From assembly GCA_030528525.1 (NCBI GenBank), contig JAUMYT010000008.1, positions 51,359-115,358 on the forward strand: a stretch of DNA of 64,000 nucleotides. The letters are read 5' to 3'. This document shows, one piece after another, positions 7,713 to 15,895 of the stretch (its first letter is position 1; each line of letters opens with the position of its first letter). Both the position numbers and the translations under genes were made by a program. This DNA comes from Pasteurellaceae bacterium (GTDB lineage Bacteria > Pseudomonadota > Gammaproteobacteria > Enterobacterales > Pasteurellaceae). Under the pieces are notes generated by a model. The model made no database searches, had not been told where the DNA came from, and was given only the letters and a program-made list of their open reading frames with translations.

Positions 7713-8225
7713 CTACTTTCTTAAGTTGGAATTCAATTCCTGGACAAATTGATTAACATTTTTTGATACATTAACTATTCTTGCTCTTGTATGTCGCATT
7801 GCTCCAGAAAAGTACCATTTATCAGAACCTGCTTCAGTATAGACAGATTTTTCAAAAACGGTGTTTCCCTCTGGGGTTTTCACTAGATAATGAATTTTTA
7901 GTTTTCCATTAAATCTTCCGAAACTAAATGTAGCTTGGCTCGCTTGCTCAATATACGCATCAACTTTGTAATGATTTTTTCCAGATTTTGTAAAAATATT
8001 TGCATTATCAAGTGCTATTTTTAACGAATCTTGTACTAATCGTGTAACACCTAAAGCACTTGCTTGTCTTTCAACTTTTGGATTCATTGATACATTAAGA
8101 GCATAATCACTTTTAATCGCAGGTTTTGCGTAACTTGTTTGCTTCAATAGTGTTGGATCGGGATCTAGTGCCATACATCCAGTTAATAACATTGCTCCAA
8201 ATAATGTGAGGATAATTTTTTTCAT
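7713..8225 (-). CDS. Lipoprotein of unknown function (170 aa)
   Basis: Signal peptide with a lipobox L-L-T-G-C (C17), so the mature protein is lipid-anchored. The +2 residue is methionine, so outer-membrane sorting is likely. The mature part has an alternating strand pattern with a V-K-T-P-E-G-N-T-V-F-E-K segment, resembling small periplasmic strand-rich lipoproteins. AT-rich compared with the polyene genes. It is in line with another lipoprotein and a beta-barrel gene, suggesting an envelope module under the divergent XRE regulator. Confidence 0.75.
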   Translation of the reverse strand: MKKIILTLFGAMLLTGCMALDPDPTLLKQTSYAKPAIKSDYALNVSMNPKVERQASALGVTRLVQDSLKIALDNANIFTKSGKNHYKVDAYIEQASQATFSFGRFNGKLKIHYLVKTPEGNTVFEKSVYTEAGSDKWYFSGAMRHTRARIVNVSKNVNQFVQELNSNLRK

Positions 8226-8243
8226 TTTAGTTCCTTAGGAAAA

Positions 8244-8265
8244 AAGGTGCGTTCACACGCACCTT
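8244..8265 (-). terminator. Rho-independent terminator (minus strand)
   Basis: Nine-bp stem AAGGTGCGT / ACGCACCTT with a 4-base loop. Read on the minus strand it is followed by a run of T, just after the 8275-8757 lipoprotein gene. It would reduce read-through into the next lipoprotein gene. Confidence 0.65.
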
Positions 8266-8274
8266 AGCTTTATT

Positions 8275-8757
8275 TTAGTTTACTGCGATCAGACGAGATT
8301 TTTCTTCATCACTTAAACTATCAAATGAGCGAATAGTGAGATTACTTGTCGGTTGTCGCAAATTCACCTCGACATTTTGTGGCAACTTATACATTGCCCC
8401 TGTCGCAGGATCGATCACCAATAATCCCAATGGCCCGCCAATCGCAAAGTTTCCGAAATACCAACCATCAAGCGTCGCTTTTAACGTCATTTTATGTGTC
8501 GGATAACCTTTTTTGATAAAGGTGATTTCATAGACAGCCGCCTTGAAATAACCCGCACCTGATTTTAATTTAATCACTTTTGGGGTCTTCCCAGCATGCA
8601 CAATTTTGTTATTGCGATCGACCACGGTAAATTCTGCACCAGAAGGCTCAGATTGGATAGCAACTTGATACTGGCTGTTGCTGACAATACTGGCACAACC
8701 TGTAATGGTTGCCATAGATGCAATAATTGCGATGCGTTTCATGAACATTTTCATCAT
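8275..8757 (-). CDS. Lipoprotein with PEGA-like domain (160 aa)
   Basis: Signal peptide with lipobox T-I-T-G-C (C21). The mature part starts A-S-I-V-S and has S-E-P-S-G-A-E-F-T-V-V-D, the start of a PEGA-type beta fold, then G-K-T-P-K-V-I-K-L-K, an F-I-K-K-G-Y-P turn and a central G-W-Y-F-G-N-F glycine-rich segment. Such lipoproteins sit at the outer membrane and often accompany surface proteins. The start at 8757 has AAGGAGAAG just before it. Exact role unknown. Confidence 0.75.
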   Translation of the reverse strand: MMKMFMKRIAIIASMATITGCASIVSNSQYQVAIQSEPSGAEFTVVDRNNKIVHAGKTPKVIKLKSGAGYFKAAVYEITFIKKGYPTHKMTLKATLDGWYFGNFAIGGPLGLLVIDPATGAMYKLPQNVEVNLRQPTSNLTIRSFDSLSDEEKSRLIAVN

Positions 8758-8766
8758 CTTCTCCTT

Positions 8767-9366
8767 TTAGAATGCAAAACGAACACCTGCTTTAGCACCG
8801 AAGCTAAATGCAGTGACTTTATAGTTATCTCCATCAATAGGGCAGTTAAATGAACCAAGGTAATTGGATTCAAGACCTGCATTGAAGAATAAATTTTGGC
8901 TTAGCTTATACTCTACGCCACCTAATAAGCCAAAGCCGATAGCACGGTGTTTCGCCGTTTCTCCATCAAAAGAAAATCTAAACTGGTTAGATGACAATTT
9001 TGCTCCAACATAAGGGTAAAATTGACTGTCTGTACCAAAGGTATAAGTGCCTAATAAACCTGTTGATTTCACTTGTATTCCTGCTACATCAGAGGTTTCT
9101 TTGATTTTTCCATAATTTGTATAATCTAAAGCTACTTTTATTTGCCCGAAATCATAACCTGCTCCTACATTGATAGAAGGGGTTAATTTTCTCATTGTTT
9201 GTGTCTCTGAGCTTCTTTTGTCAGATTGCATAAAAACCGCATTAGTTAGCCCTAAATTGCCTTGAACATAAAATCCTTTATTGGACGTAGATTGATTTTC
9301 TGCAACTGCCATAGTAGAAATTGTGCTAGCGGATAAGACGGTAAGAAAAAATAACGTTTTTTTCAT
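8767..9366 (-). CDS. Outer-membrane beta-barrel protein (OmpA-like/opacity type)
   Basis: 199 residues: signal peptide ending A-V-A-E, then an eight-strand-barrel pattern (G-F-Y-V-Q-G-N-L-G, Y-P-Y-V-G-A-K-L, G-L-L-G-G-V-E-Y-K-L, A-K-A-G-V-R-F-A-F). The terminal phenylalanine is the outer-membrane insertion signal. No periplasmic OmpA peptidoglycan domain follows. It is the first gene of the minus-strand cassette, divergent from the XRE regulator at 9517. Its function could be adhesion, serum resistance or a receptor; the sequence does not say. Confidence 0.8.
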   Translation of the reverse strand: MKKTLFFLTVLSASTISTMAVAENQSTSNKGFYVQGNLGLTNAVFMQSDKRSSETQTMRKLTPSINVGAGYDFGQIKVALDYTNYGKIKETSDVAGIQVKSTGLLGTYTFGTDSQFYPYVGAKLSSNQFRFSFDGETAKHRAIGFGLLGGVEYKLSQNLFFNAGLESNYLGSFNCPIDGDNYKVTAFSFGAKAGVRFAF

Positions 9367-9437
9367 AGATAAAACCCCATAAGTGTGTGAAAATAAGTCG
9401 CCATATGCGTGATAGAATAGTCAAGATTGTATGTTTT

Positions 9438-9478
9438 TTGTCAGGTTTTGTCTATTATCTAACAAGGCAATAATTGTC
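9438..9478. promoter_or_regulatory. Repeated TTGTC motif between divergent genes
   Basis: TTGTC occurs at 9438, 9448 and 9474, the last two followed by TA. They lie in the 150-base gap between the barrel gene and the XRE regulator. Spaced copies in such a gap are typical of an autoregulatory operator, but the assignment is a guess. Confidence 0.3.
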
Positions 9479-9516
9479 TAAAACGTCTTAAAATAGCACC
9501 ATAAGTGGAGAGAAAA

Positions 9517-9912
9517 ATGAGTACACACGACAATATCCGATTGATGAGAGAAAAGCATAAATGGTCACAAGAAGAGATGGCGGAAAAGCTCAATATGTCA
9601 CCAAGTGGTTACTCAAAAATCGAACGTGGTGAAACCAAACTCTACTTAGATAAATTGCAACAGATTGCCCAGATTTTTAATATTGATATTTCTGAACTCG
9701 TTAATTCCAATGAAAAAAATATTTGTTTTTTAATCGGTGAGAATAGTCATCTAAATTCACATTTTTATGCAAATGATGAAGCCTTAGCATTAGAAAACGA
9801 AAAACTCAAGCTCTCTCTTTCTTATAAAGATCAACTTATTGCTGAAAAGGACGCACAAATTGCTTCTCTCAAAGAGATTATCACATTACTCAAAACCCAT
9901 ACTGATGAATAA
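9517..9912 (+). CDS. XRE-family transcriptional regulator
   Basis: 131 residues. N-terminal helix-turn-helix (residues about 5-62) with I-R-L-M-R-E-K-H-K-W-S-Q-E-E-M-A, S-P-S-G-Y-S-K-I-E-R-G-E-T recognition helix and an I-F-N-I-D-I-S-E-L end; the C-terminus is a coiled coil (N-E-K-L-K-L-S and A-Q-I-A-S-L-K-E-I). The start at 9517 follows GTGGAGAG. It probably controls the divergent envelope cassette. Its last codons overlap the start of the second ligase gene by 8 bases, showing an abrupt junction with the polyene cluster. Confidence 0.82.
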   Translation: MSTHDNIRLMREKHKWSQEEMAEKLNMSPSGYSKIERGETKLYLDKLQQIAQIFNIDISELVNSNEKNICFLIGENSHLNSHFYANDEALALENEKLKLSLSYKDQLIAEKDAQIASLKEIITLLKTHTDE

Positions 9913-11158
9913 TGTGGTGTTGACTAACCGCACGTTGCAGATCCACCAGCAACTTGTGCAAGACAAGGTACAAGCGGTGGGATTGTATTTGGAAGATGCG
10001 ACGCAGTTTGCCTGCGTTCTGTTAGCGTGTTTGCAGGCTGGGGTAAAGGTGCTGTTGCCGCCGAATTTGTTGGTGGAAAATCGTCAATGGCTGGCGGATA
10101 ATTCGGCGTTGTTGTTTGATGAGGATGTTTTTGCTCATTATGGCATTTGGCAAAAAGTCGCGTTTTCTCCCCCCCTTGTAACGCCTCAACATGACACCGA
10201 AATTTGGCTGAAAACCTCGGGCAGCAGTGGGCAGGCGAAGATCATCAAAAAAACGGCTCGGCAAATGTGGCAGGAAGCAGAAGCGTTAGCTCAAGCCTTG
10301 CCATTTTCTCTGAACGAAGACATTCAGGTAATTGGTAGCGTGAGCGTGCAACACCTTTATGGCTTAACCTTCCGCATTTTTCTGCCACTGTTTATGGGTT
10401 GGCAACTGGGCGGAAAGCAGTTGCATTATCCTGAATATTTGTTAGCCGAAAGCAAACATCACCGCACACTGTGGGTGAGTAGCCCTGCCTTATTGAGCAA
10501 TCTCAATTTGGCAAGTTTGGACGATCATTTGCAGATTGCGGGCATTATTTCCTCAGGCGGCTCCTTGCCTGAAGCTACTGCTGCCGCACTTCGTCAGAAA
10601 TTGCCGTGTCCGCTCGTGGAAATTTACGGCAGCACCGAAACGGGCGTGATTGCCCATCGCCAACAGGCGGGTTTGTGGCAGCCGATGCCAAACAGCCAGA
10701 TCGGGTTGAATGAACAGGGAGCGTTATGGGTAGAAAGCCCGTGGATTGCCGCTCGTGAGCAAACTGCCGATGCGGTGAATCTGCACCCTGAAGGTTTTGA
10801 GTTGCTCGGGCGAATCGATCGCATTGTGAAATTGGGCGACAAACGACTGTCTCTGGTACGTTTAGAGCAAGCTCTGCTCCAGCATTCGGCGGTGCAGGAT
10901 TGCTACATTGCCCTCCACCCCGATCACCCACGTCCTGTGGCGTGGGTAGCGTTAACTTCGCACGGCGTTACCGCCTTTCAGCAAGGGCGAAAAGCCTTGA
11001 TTGCCGAACTTCGCCAACATTTAAGCCAAACTCAAGAGAAATTCGCCCTGCCTCGCTATTGGCGGTTCAGTTTGACACTTCCTCGCAACAGCCAATCGAA
11101 AATCCGCCGAACCGATTTTGAACAGATCTGCCGTCATCCTGAAGATGAGATAATTTAA
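9905..11158 (+). CDS. AMP-forming acyl ligase, second shortened copy
   Basis: 417 residues closely similar to residues about 30-450 of the ligase at 5097, with matching T-S-G-S-S-G and Y-G-S-T-E-T-G motifs and the G-R-I-D-R-I-V-K hinge, but no N-terminal 25-30 residues and no dehydratase domain. Its start lies inside the end of the XRE gene, so the 5' end was probably set by the insertion or duplication event. Both ligase motifs are intact, so activity is possible. A G-tract USS variant at 10150-10180 adds an F-S-P-P-L peptide. Confidence 0.8.
   Translation: MNNVVLTNRTLQIHQQLVQDKVQAVGLYLEDATQFACVLLACLQAGVKVLLPPNLLVENRQWLADNSALLFDEDVFAHYGIWQKVAFSPPLVTPQHDTEIWLKTSGSSGQAKIIKKTARQMWQEAEALAQALPFSLNEDIQVIGSVSVQHLYGLTFRIFLPLFMGWQLGGKQLHYPEYLLAESKHHRTLWVSSPALLSNLNLASLDDHLQIAGIISSGGSLPEATAAALRQKLPCPLVEIYGSTETGVIAHRQQAGLWQPMPNSQIGLNEQGALWVESPWIAAREQTADAVNLHPEGFELLGRIDRIVKLGDKRLSLVRLEQALLQHSAVQDCYIALHPDHPRPVAWVALTSHGVTAFQQGRKALIAELRQHLSQTQEKFALPRYWRFSLTLPRNSQSKIRRTDFEQICRHPEDEII
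9970..9981 (+). repeat. USS core
   Basis: ACAAGCGGTGGG in the second ligase gene; canonical nine-base core with a non-standard flank. Confidence 0.5.
10150..10180 (-). repeat. G-tract USS variant
   Basis: Minus-oriented ACAAGGGGGGGAGAAAA followed by an AT-rich part with CTTTTTGC, inside the second ligase gene. Seven G. Confidence 0.7.
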
Positions 11159-11887
11159 ATGAAGACGATAAACCCGATTGCGATCATTCCGCATTACAAC
11201 CATTCTAGCACAGTGGGAAAAGTTGCCGAGCAACTCAACCAATTTGGGCTGCCCGTGCTGATTGTGGACGATGGCTCAAGCCCTGAACATCAGCAAGCGT
11301 TGCAAAAATTGCCCCAAACTGACCGCTTGCAAATCTATTTTCGCCCAGAAAATGGTGGCAAAGGGGCGGCGATGAAAAGCGGTTTTCAGCTTGCATTTGA
11401 GCAAGGTTTTAGTCACGCTGTGCAGGTGGATGCGGACGGACAACATCATCTACCCGATGTCGAAACAATGCTCGAACTCGCCCAAAAATCGCCAAATGCG
11501 ATGATTTGTGGCAAGCCAATTTATGGCGAAGACGCCCCGAAAGCCCGTTTATACGGGCGAAAAATCACCGATTTTTGGAATGCGATCAACACCTTATCTG
11601 TTGAAATTAAAGACGGAATGTGCGGTTTTCGCATTTATCCCCTAGCTCAAATTATGCCTATTCTTTCCCAAGAAAAAATCGGCGATCGAATGGATTTTGA
11701 CACCGAAATTTTGGTTCACAGCCATTGGCGAAAAATTCCATTCATCTGGTTCGACACCCCCGTGCGTTACGCCCAAAACGGCATCTCCCATTTTCGCGGC
11801 TGGGCAGATAATTGGCTGATCAGCAAAATGCACGCACGGCTGTTTTTTGGAATGTTGACGCGGCTCTTTTGTTGCAAACGAACATAG
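11159..11887 (+). CDS. Family 2 glycosyltransferase (polyene-type cluster)
   Basis: 242 residues with the GT-A fold: I-A-I-I-P-H-Y-N-H start, V-L-I-V-D-D-G-S-S, then Q-V-D-A-D-G-Q-H (DxD-type metal site) and a D-F-D-T-E-I-L segment. It starts one base after the ligase stop. In full aryl polyene clusters the corresponding protein continues into an acyltransferase domain; here it ends early at C-C-K-R-T, and no downstream gene picks the domain up. It may add a sugar to the carrier lipid. Confidence 0.82.
   Translation: MKTINPIAIIPHYNHSSTVGKVAEQLNQFGLPVLIVDDGSSPEHQQALQKLPQTDRLQIYFRPENGGKGAAMKSGFQLAFEQGFSHAVQVDADGQHHLPDVETMLELAQKSPNAMICGKPIYGEDAPKARLYGRKITDFWNAINTLSVEIKDGMCGFRIYPLAQIMPILSQEKIGDRMDFDTEILVHSHWRKIPFIWFDTPVRYAQNGISHFRGWADNWLISKMHARLFFGMLTRLFCCKRT
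11317..11330 (-). repeat. Canonical USS, minus strand
   Basis: Minus-oriented TGCAAGCGGTCAGT in the glycosyltransferase gene; preceded on the minus-strand side by an AT-rich stretch with TTTTTGC. Confidence 0.6.
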
Positions 11888-11910
11888 TACGTGCCACGTT
11901 ATGGCTACAT

Positions 11911-11943
11911 TTTGCAAAATCTCCGATTTTCTCCCCCCTTGCG
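11911..11943 (-). repeat. G-tract USS variant after the glycosyltransferase
   Basis: Minus-oriented GCAAGGGGGGAGAAAAT then TTTTGCAAA in the gap after the cluster. Six G; both the core and the TTTTGCAAAA block are present. Confidence 0.7.
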
Positions 11944-12030
11944 GATAAAATCGCTTGCTTTATCATCAAGATGTTTATAGGCTTTGAACGCTAAGATTGG
12001 CTTAGCGTGATCATGAAAGAAGGAAAATGT

Positions 12031-12216
12031 ATGTATTTTGAAATTTACAAAGATGCTAAAGGTGAATATCGCTGGCGTTTAAAAGCGGCAAATCATGTCA
12101 TTATTGCGACTGGCGGCGAAGGTTATACGACCAAACAAGCTTGTCAAAAAGGCATTGATTCGGTGAAAAAAGTTACACCAGAAACCACTGTCAAAGATTT
12201 GTCGGTACAGGGATAA
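12031..12216 (+). CDS. YegP/DUF1508-type small protein
   Basis: 61 residues of the UPF0339 (DUF1508) fold: F-E-I-Y-K-D-A-K-G-E-Y-R-W-R-L-K-A-A-N opening, then an I-A-T-G-G-E-G-Y turn and a K-Q-A-C-Q-K-G-I helix. Members are small stress-linked proteins with unclear biochemistry. The ATG at 12031 has GAAGGAAA seven bases before; earlier starts at 12007/12013 lie before that site. A terminator follows. Confidence 0.85.
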   Translation: MYFEIYKDAKGEYRWRLKAANHVIIATGGEGYTTKQACQKGIDSVKKVTPETTVKDLSVQG

Positions 12217-12220
12217 TATA

Positions 12221-12256
12221 AAAGGCTGTGCAACATGATATGCACAGCCTTTTTTA
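12221..12256. terminator. Rho-independent terminator between yegP-like gene and pdxY
   Basis: Stem AAAGGCTGTGCA / TGCACAGCCTTT with an 8-base loop, followed by a T-run. It ends the plus-strand gene and, with its A-rich left flank, may also serve the convergent pdxY. Confidence 0.85.
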
Positions 12257-12280
12257 ACTTGATAGCTAATCTTCGTGTAT

Positions 12281-13144
12281 TTATGCGAGTTTGACCGCTT
12301 TATATTGACTTTGCGGATGGACGATCGCATTTCGTGCCGCTATCAGTTGCAGTTCGTATTTACCGCTTTGTTGCGTGATGCTCATCACATCATTGACCGC
12401 ATTGGCAGTCAGTTCAAAGGCATCTAAATCGGATTTGCCGTTGAGTAGATGTGCCAAGAACATGCCGCTGGTTAAATCTCCTACGCCGACAGGATCACGT
12501 CCGACAAATTCGTGCAATGGGCGGCTGATGAGCCAAATGCCGTCTTGGTTGGCGAGCAACATTTCAAATTGGCTTGGATCTTGCCCGACTTTGCTCAAGT
12601 GTTTGACTAACACCCGTTTTGGGCCTTTGCTACGAATCATCTTGATCGCTTCGAGAGCTTGCTCGAAATTTTCCACCGCAAGCCCTGTGAGTTCACGCAG
12701 TTCGACCAAATTCGGAGCGATGATGTCGGCTTTTGCCATCGCTTCATCACGCAAAAACTCCGCTACACCAGGGGCAACGATACAGCCTTTGTCGGGGTGC
12801 CCCATCACAGGATCGCAGAAGTAAATCGCCTTTGGATTGGCTTCTTTGATTTTTTCCACCGCCGCTAAAATTTCTGCTCCTTGTTCCGCTGCACCAATAT
12901 AGCCCGACAGCACCGCATCACACTCGTGCAAAGCCTCAATTTCGGCAATGCCTTGAGTGATTTCGCCGATTTGCTCTTTTGGAATCACCATTCCTTTCCA
13001 TTTGCCGTATTGGGTGTGATTGGAAAATTGCACCGTGTTTAATGCCCAAGTATCCACGCCCAATAATTGCATTGGGAATACCGCCGCTTTGTTGCCTGCG
13101 TAGCCGTACACGACGTGAGATTGAATAGAGAGAACGTTTTTCAT
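12281..13144 (-). CDS. pdxY: Pyridoxal/pyridoxamine kinase
   Basis: 287 residues of the ribokinase-like pyridoxal kinase family. Opening [13 protein letters not shown], then C-D-P-V-M-G-H and [11 protein letters not shown] near the end (catalytic aspartate in G-x-G-D). It phosphorylates pyridoxal to pyridoxal 5'-phosphate in the salvage route. Length matches PdxY of E. coli. A palindromic repeat lies upstream at 13170-13288 and may carry or bracket its promoter. Confidence 0.93.
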   Translation of the reverse strand: MKNVLSIQSHVVYGYAGNKAAVFPMQLLGVDTWALNTVQFSNHTQYGKWKGMVIPKEQIGEITQGIAEIEALHECDAVLSGYIGAAEQGAEILAAVEKIKEANPKAIYFCDPVMGHPDKGCIVAPGVAEFLRDEAMAKADIIAPNLVELRELTGLAVENFEQALEAIKMIRSKGPKRVLVKHLSKVGQDPSQFEMLLANQDGIWLISRPLHEFVGRDPVGVGDLTSGMFLAHLLNGKSDLDAFELTANAVNDVMSITQQSGKYELQLIAARNAIVHPQSQYKAVKLA

Positions 13145-13169
13145 TGTTGTCCTTGTATTAAAATCATAT

Positions 13170-13288
13170 ATTCTGCCCCCGCTTGCGGGGGAAGTGGCGA
13201 GTGGAACGAGCCGAAGGGGGCATTAAATCTAAAATTGCCCCCTACCTCCTGCTTTGCAGGGTACTTCCCCCGCAAGCGGGGGCAGAAT
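13170..13288. repeat. MITE-like nested palindrome
   Basis: 119-bp element with perfect 26-base terminal inverted arms (13170-13195 and 13263-13288), each itself palindromic around CCCCCGCTTGCGGGGG. An inner stem AGGGGGCA / TGCCCCCT (13215-13222 and 13236-13243) sits in the loop. It fills the gap between pdxY and accA and has no ORF. The form is of a non-autonomous mobile or hairpin-forming repeat. Confidence 0.75.
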
Positions 13289-13308
13289 GTATTTATCGTA
13301 AAAACTAA

Positions 13309-14262
13309 TTAAACATACCCATAATTCATCAAGCGTTGATAACGGCGATCTAACAATGCATCTTGATCAAGCAGGTCGAGATCGGCTAAGTCATCCAGCA
13401 AGCGTTTTTTCAAGTTTGCTGCCATTTCATCAACATTGCGATGTGCTCCGCCAAGTGGTTCTGGCACAATGTTGTCGATCAGCTCTAGCTCTTTCAAACG
13501 TGGGGCGGTCAAGCCCATCACTTCGGCAGCAGTAGACGCTTTTTCCGCACTTTTCCACAAAATAGACGCACAGCCTTCTGGGGAAATCACTGAGTAGGTG
13601 GAATATTGCAACATATTCACTTTGTCGCCCACGCCAATCGCTAACGCACCGCCCGAACCGCCTTCGCCGATCACGGTACAGATCACAGGCACTTTCAAGG
13701 TGGACATTTCACGCAGGTTGCGAGCGATCGCTTCCGACTGCCCACGCTCTTCCGCTCCAATGCCTGGGTACGCCCCTGGGGTGTCGATAAAGGTAATAAT
13801 CGGTAGGTTGAAACGCTCCGCCATTTGCATCAACCGCAACGCTTTGCGGTAGCCTTCAGGGGCAGGCATACCGAAATTGCGTTTCACTTTTTCTTTGACG
13901 TTACGCCCTTTTTGATGCCCAATGATCATCACAGGACGACCGTCTAAACGGGCAATGCCACCGACAATCGCTTTATCATCGGCAAAGGCACGGTCGCCAG
14001 ACAGCTCATCAAACTCCGTGAAAATTTTCTCAATATAATCAAGGGTATAAGGACGGCTTGGGTGGCGAGCCATTTTAGACACCTGCCACGCATCAAGGTC
14101 GGCAAAGGTTTTTTTGGTCAGTTCTTCGCTTTTTTTCTGCAAGCGAGCAATTTCATCATCAAGGTTGATTTTGTCATCATTGCCCACGGCAGAACGCAGG
14201 GCTTCAATTTTGGCTTCAAGTTCCGCAATCGGTAATTCAAAATCGAGATAATCTTGGTTCAT
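13309..14262 (-). CDS. accA: Acetyl-CoA carboxylase carboxyltransferase subunit alpha
   Basis: 317 residues, matching AccA. Features: N-terminal [12 protein letters not shown], the L-D-F/Y-I-E start of the crotonase-like domain, [12 protein letters not shown] and the [11 protein letters not shown] oxyanion turn. With AccD it transfers the carboxyl from biotin carrier to acetyl-CoA, giving malonyl-CoA, the extender for fatty acids and the polyene-type cluster. The start at 14262 is set by GAAAGGAAA; a longer frame upstream overlaps a USS pair. Confidence 0.95.
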   Translation of the reverse strand: MNQDYLDFELPIAELEAKIEALRSAVGNDDKINLDDEIARLQKKSEELTKKTFADLDAWQVSKMARHPSRPYTLDYIEKIFTEFDELSGDRAFADDKAIVGGIARLDGRPVMIIGHQKGRNVKEKVKRNFGMPAPEGYRKALRLMQMAERFNLPIITFIDTPGAYPGIGAEERGQSEAIARNLREMSTLKVPVICTVIGEGGSGGALAIGVGDKVNMLQYSTYSVISPEGCASILWKSAEKASTAAEVMGLTAPRLKELELIDNIVPEPLGGAHRNVDEMAANLKKRLLDDLADLDLLDQDALLDRRYQRLMNYGYV

Positions 14263-14304
14263 ACTTTTTCCTTTCTGTTGGCAGAATTGCCCGTATTCTA
14301 GCAA

Positions 14305-14362
14305 ACAAGGGGGGGAGTTTTCCGCATTTTTTGCAAAATTTTTAAAAGATCCGACCGCTTGT
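14305..14362. repeat. Mixed inverted USS pair (one G-tract arm, one normal arm)
   Basis: The left unit begins ACAAGGGGGGGAG and runs into TTTTTTGCAAAA; the right unit is the minus-oriented normal core ACAAGCGGTCGG. The two face each other 58 bases across upstream of accA. This pairing of a G-tract form with a standard USS is strong evidence that the former derives from the latter. Confidence 0.8.
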
Positions 14363-14390
14363 CGACTAGAATTGTTTTATAAAAGCGACT

Positions 14391-15836
14391 TTAGCCACGT
14401 CCCCCAACTGTAATCCTATCCAACTTCACACACGGTTGCCCAACGCCGACGGGCACGCTTTGCCCTTCTTTGCCACAGGTGCCGATGCCGAGATCCAATT
14501 CCATTTTTTTGCCGACCATAGACACTTGTTGCATCGCTTCAATGCCCGAGCCGATCAGCGTGGCTCCTGTGACAGGTTTGGTGATTTTGCCTTTTTCGAT
14601 TAAGTAGGCTTCGGCAGTCGAGAACACGAATTTGCCTGAGGTAATGTCCACTTGTCCGCCGCTGAAGTGCGGAGCGTAAATGCCGAAGTCGATAGATTCG
14701 ATCATCTCGTCAAATTCGTGGTTGCCTTCTGTCATATAGGTGTTGGTCATTCGTGGCATTGGCAAGTGGGCGTAGGATTCACGCCGTCCGTTGCCCGTTG
14801 GAGCTACGCCCATTAAACGAGCGTTCATTTTGTCTTGCATATAGCCTTTCAAAATCCCGTTTTCAATCAATACGTTGCGTTGCGATGGCACGCCTTCATC
14901 GTCCACGGTGATCGAACCACGCATATTGGGCACAGTACCATCATCGACAATGGTACAAAGTGGTGAAGCGACCAACTCGCCAATTCGTCCTGTGAAAAAG
15001 GATGATTCTTTGCGGTTGAAATCGCCTTCTAAACCGTGCCCGACCGCTTCGTGCAGTAAAATACCTGGCCAGCCTGCTCCAAGCACAATCGGCAACGCCC
15101 CAGCTGGTGCGGCGATTGCACCCAAATTGACCATCGCTTGGCGAACAGCTTCTTTGGCGAGATAGACCGCTCGGCTGTCGCCTGTGGCGTGTGGTTCAAA
15201 GAACCACTCTAAGCCGAAACGTCCGCCTGCACCCGCACTGCCACGCTCCCGTTTACCGTTCTGTTCGACCAACACCGAAATCGACAAACGCACCAACGGG
15301 CGAATATCTGCCGCTAACGTGCCGTCTGTGGCAGCAACCAACATTTCTTCATATACCGCAGACAGGTTGGCGTTCACTTGAATCACTCTCGGATCTTCCG
15401 CTCTCGCTACTCGATCGACCAAATGCAGCAGTTCGACTTTCTGCTCACGGCTAAGGCTTTCAAGCGGGTTGATCGCAGGATAACGGGTACAAGGGGGGGA
15501 GAAAACGAAAGATTTTATAAAATGTTGCCCGTGCTGCTGGCTGATGGAACGTGCTGCCATCGCACATTGTTCAAGCTGATTGAGCGTGATTTGGTCGGCG
15601 TAGGCAAAGCCCGTTTTCTCGCCTGACACCGCTCGCACACCCACGCCACGATCGATATAAAATCCGCCTTCTTTGATGATACTGTCTTCCAGCGACCAAC
15701 TTTCGTCTTGGCTGAGTTGAAAATAGAGATCACCGTAGTCGATTTGGCGGTCAGAGAAAATATCTAACACGTTAGACAGATGGGATAAATTCAGCCCGCT
15801 CGGTGCAAGCAGGCTGTTTGAAACGGTATGTAGCAT
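14391..15836 (-). CDS. tldD: Metalloprotease TldD
   Basis: 481 residues, same length as E. coli TldD. It has the zinc site [11 protein letters not shown], a G-Y-M-Q-D-K segment and the C-terminal [13 protein letters not shown]. TldD acts with PmbA (TldE) to cleave peptides such as microcin precursors and CcdA. A seven-G USS variant inserts an F-S-P-P-C-T-R peptide at residues 105-116, the only unusual part. The start at 15836 is the first ATG after ngt's hairpin and the upstream gap. Confidence 0.93.
   Translation of the reverse strand: MLHTVSNSLLAPSGLNLSHLSNVLDIFSDRQIDYGDLYFQLSQDESWSLEDSIIKEGGFYIDRGVGVRAVSGEKTGFAYADQITLNQLEQCAMAARSISQQHGQHFIKSFVFSPPCTRYPAINPLESLSREQKVELLHLVDRVARAEDPRVIQVNANLSAVYEEMLVAATDGTLAADIRPLVRLSISVLVEQNGKRERGSAGAGGRFGLEWFFEPHATGDSRAVYLAKEAVRQAMVNLGAIAAPAGALPIVLGAGWPGILLHEAVGHGLEGDFNRKESSFFTGRIGELVASPLCTIVDDGTVPNMRGSITVDDEGVPSQRNVLIENGILKGYMQDKMNARLMGVAPTGNGRRESYAHLPMPRMTNTYMTEGNHEFDEMIESIDFGIYAPHFSGGQVDITSGKFVFSTAEAYLIEKGKITKPVTGATLIGSGIEAMQQVSMVGKKMELDLGIGTCGKEGQSVPVGVGQPCVKLDRITVGGRG
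15489..15522 (+). repeat. G-tract USS variant inside tldD
   Basis: ACAAGGGGGGGAGAAAA with a degenerate TTTTATAAAA block in place of TTTTGCAAAA, in tldD antisense orientation. Seven G. Confidence 0.65.
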
Positions 15837-15863
15837 AGGGTTCTCGTATAGGGTTAGAAAAGA

Positions 15864-15885
15864 ACCCGCTCACCTGTGAGCGGGT
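15864..15885 (-). terminator. Rho-independent terminator after ngt
   Basis: Ten-bp perfect stem ACCCGCTCAC / GTGAGCGGGT with a two-base loop, followed on the minus strand by TTCTTTTCT. It sits 11 bases after the ngt stop. Confidence 0.75.
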
Positions 15886-15895
15886 GGTCACAATA

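Noticed and set aside
7361..9912. Prophage or integrative element
   Set aside because: No integrase, att repeats, tRNA or phage structural gene is present; only an XRE regulator and envelope genes.
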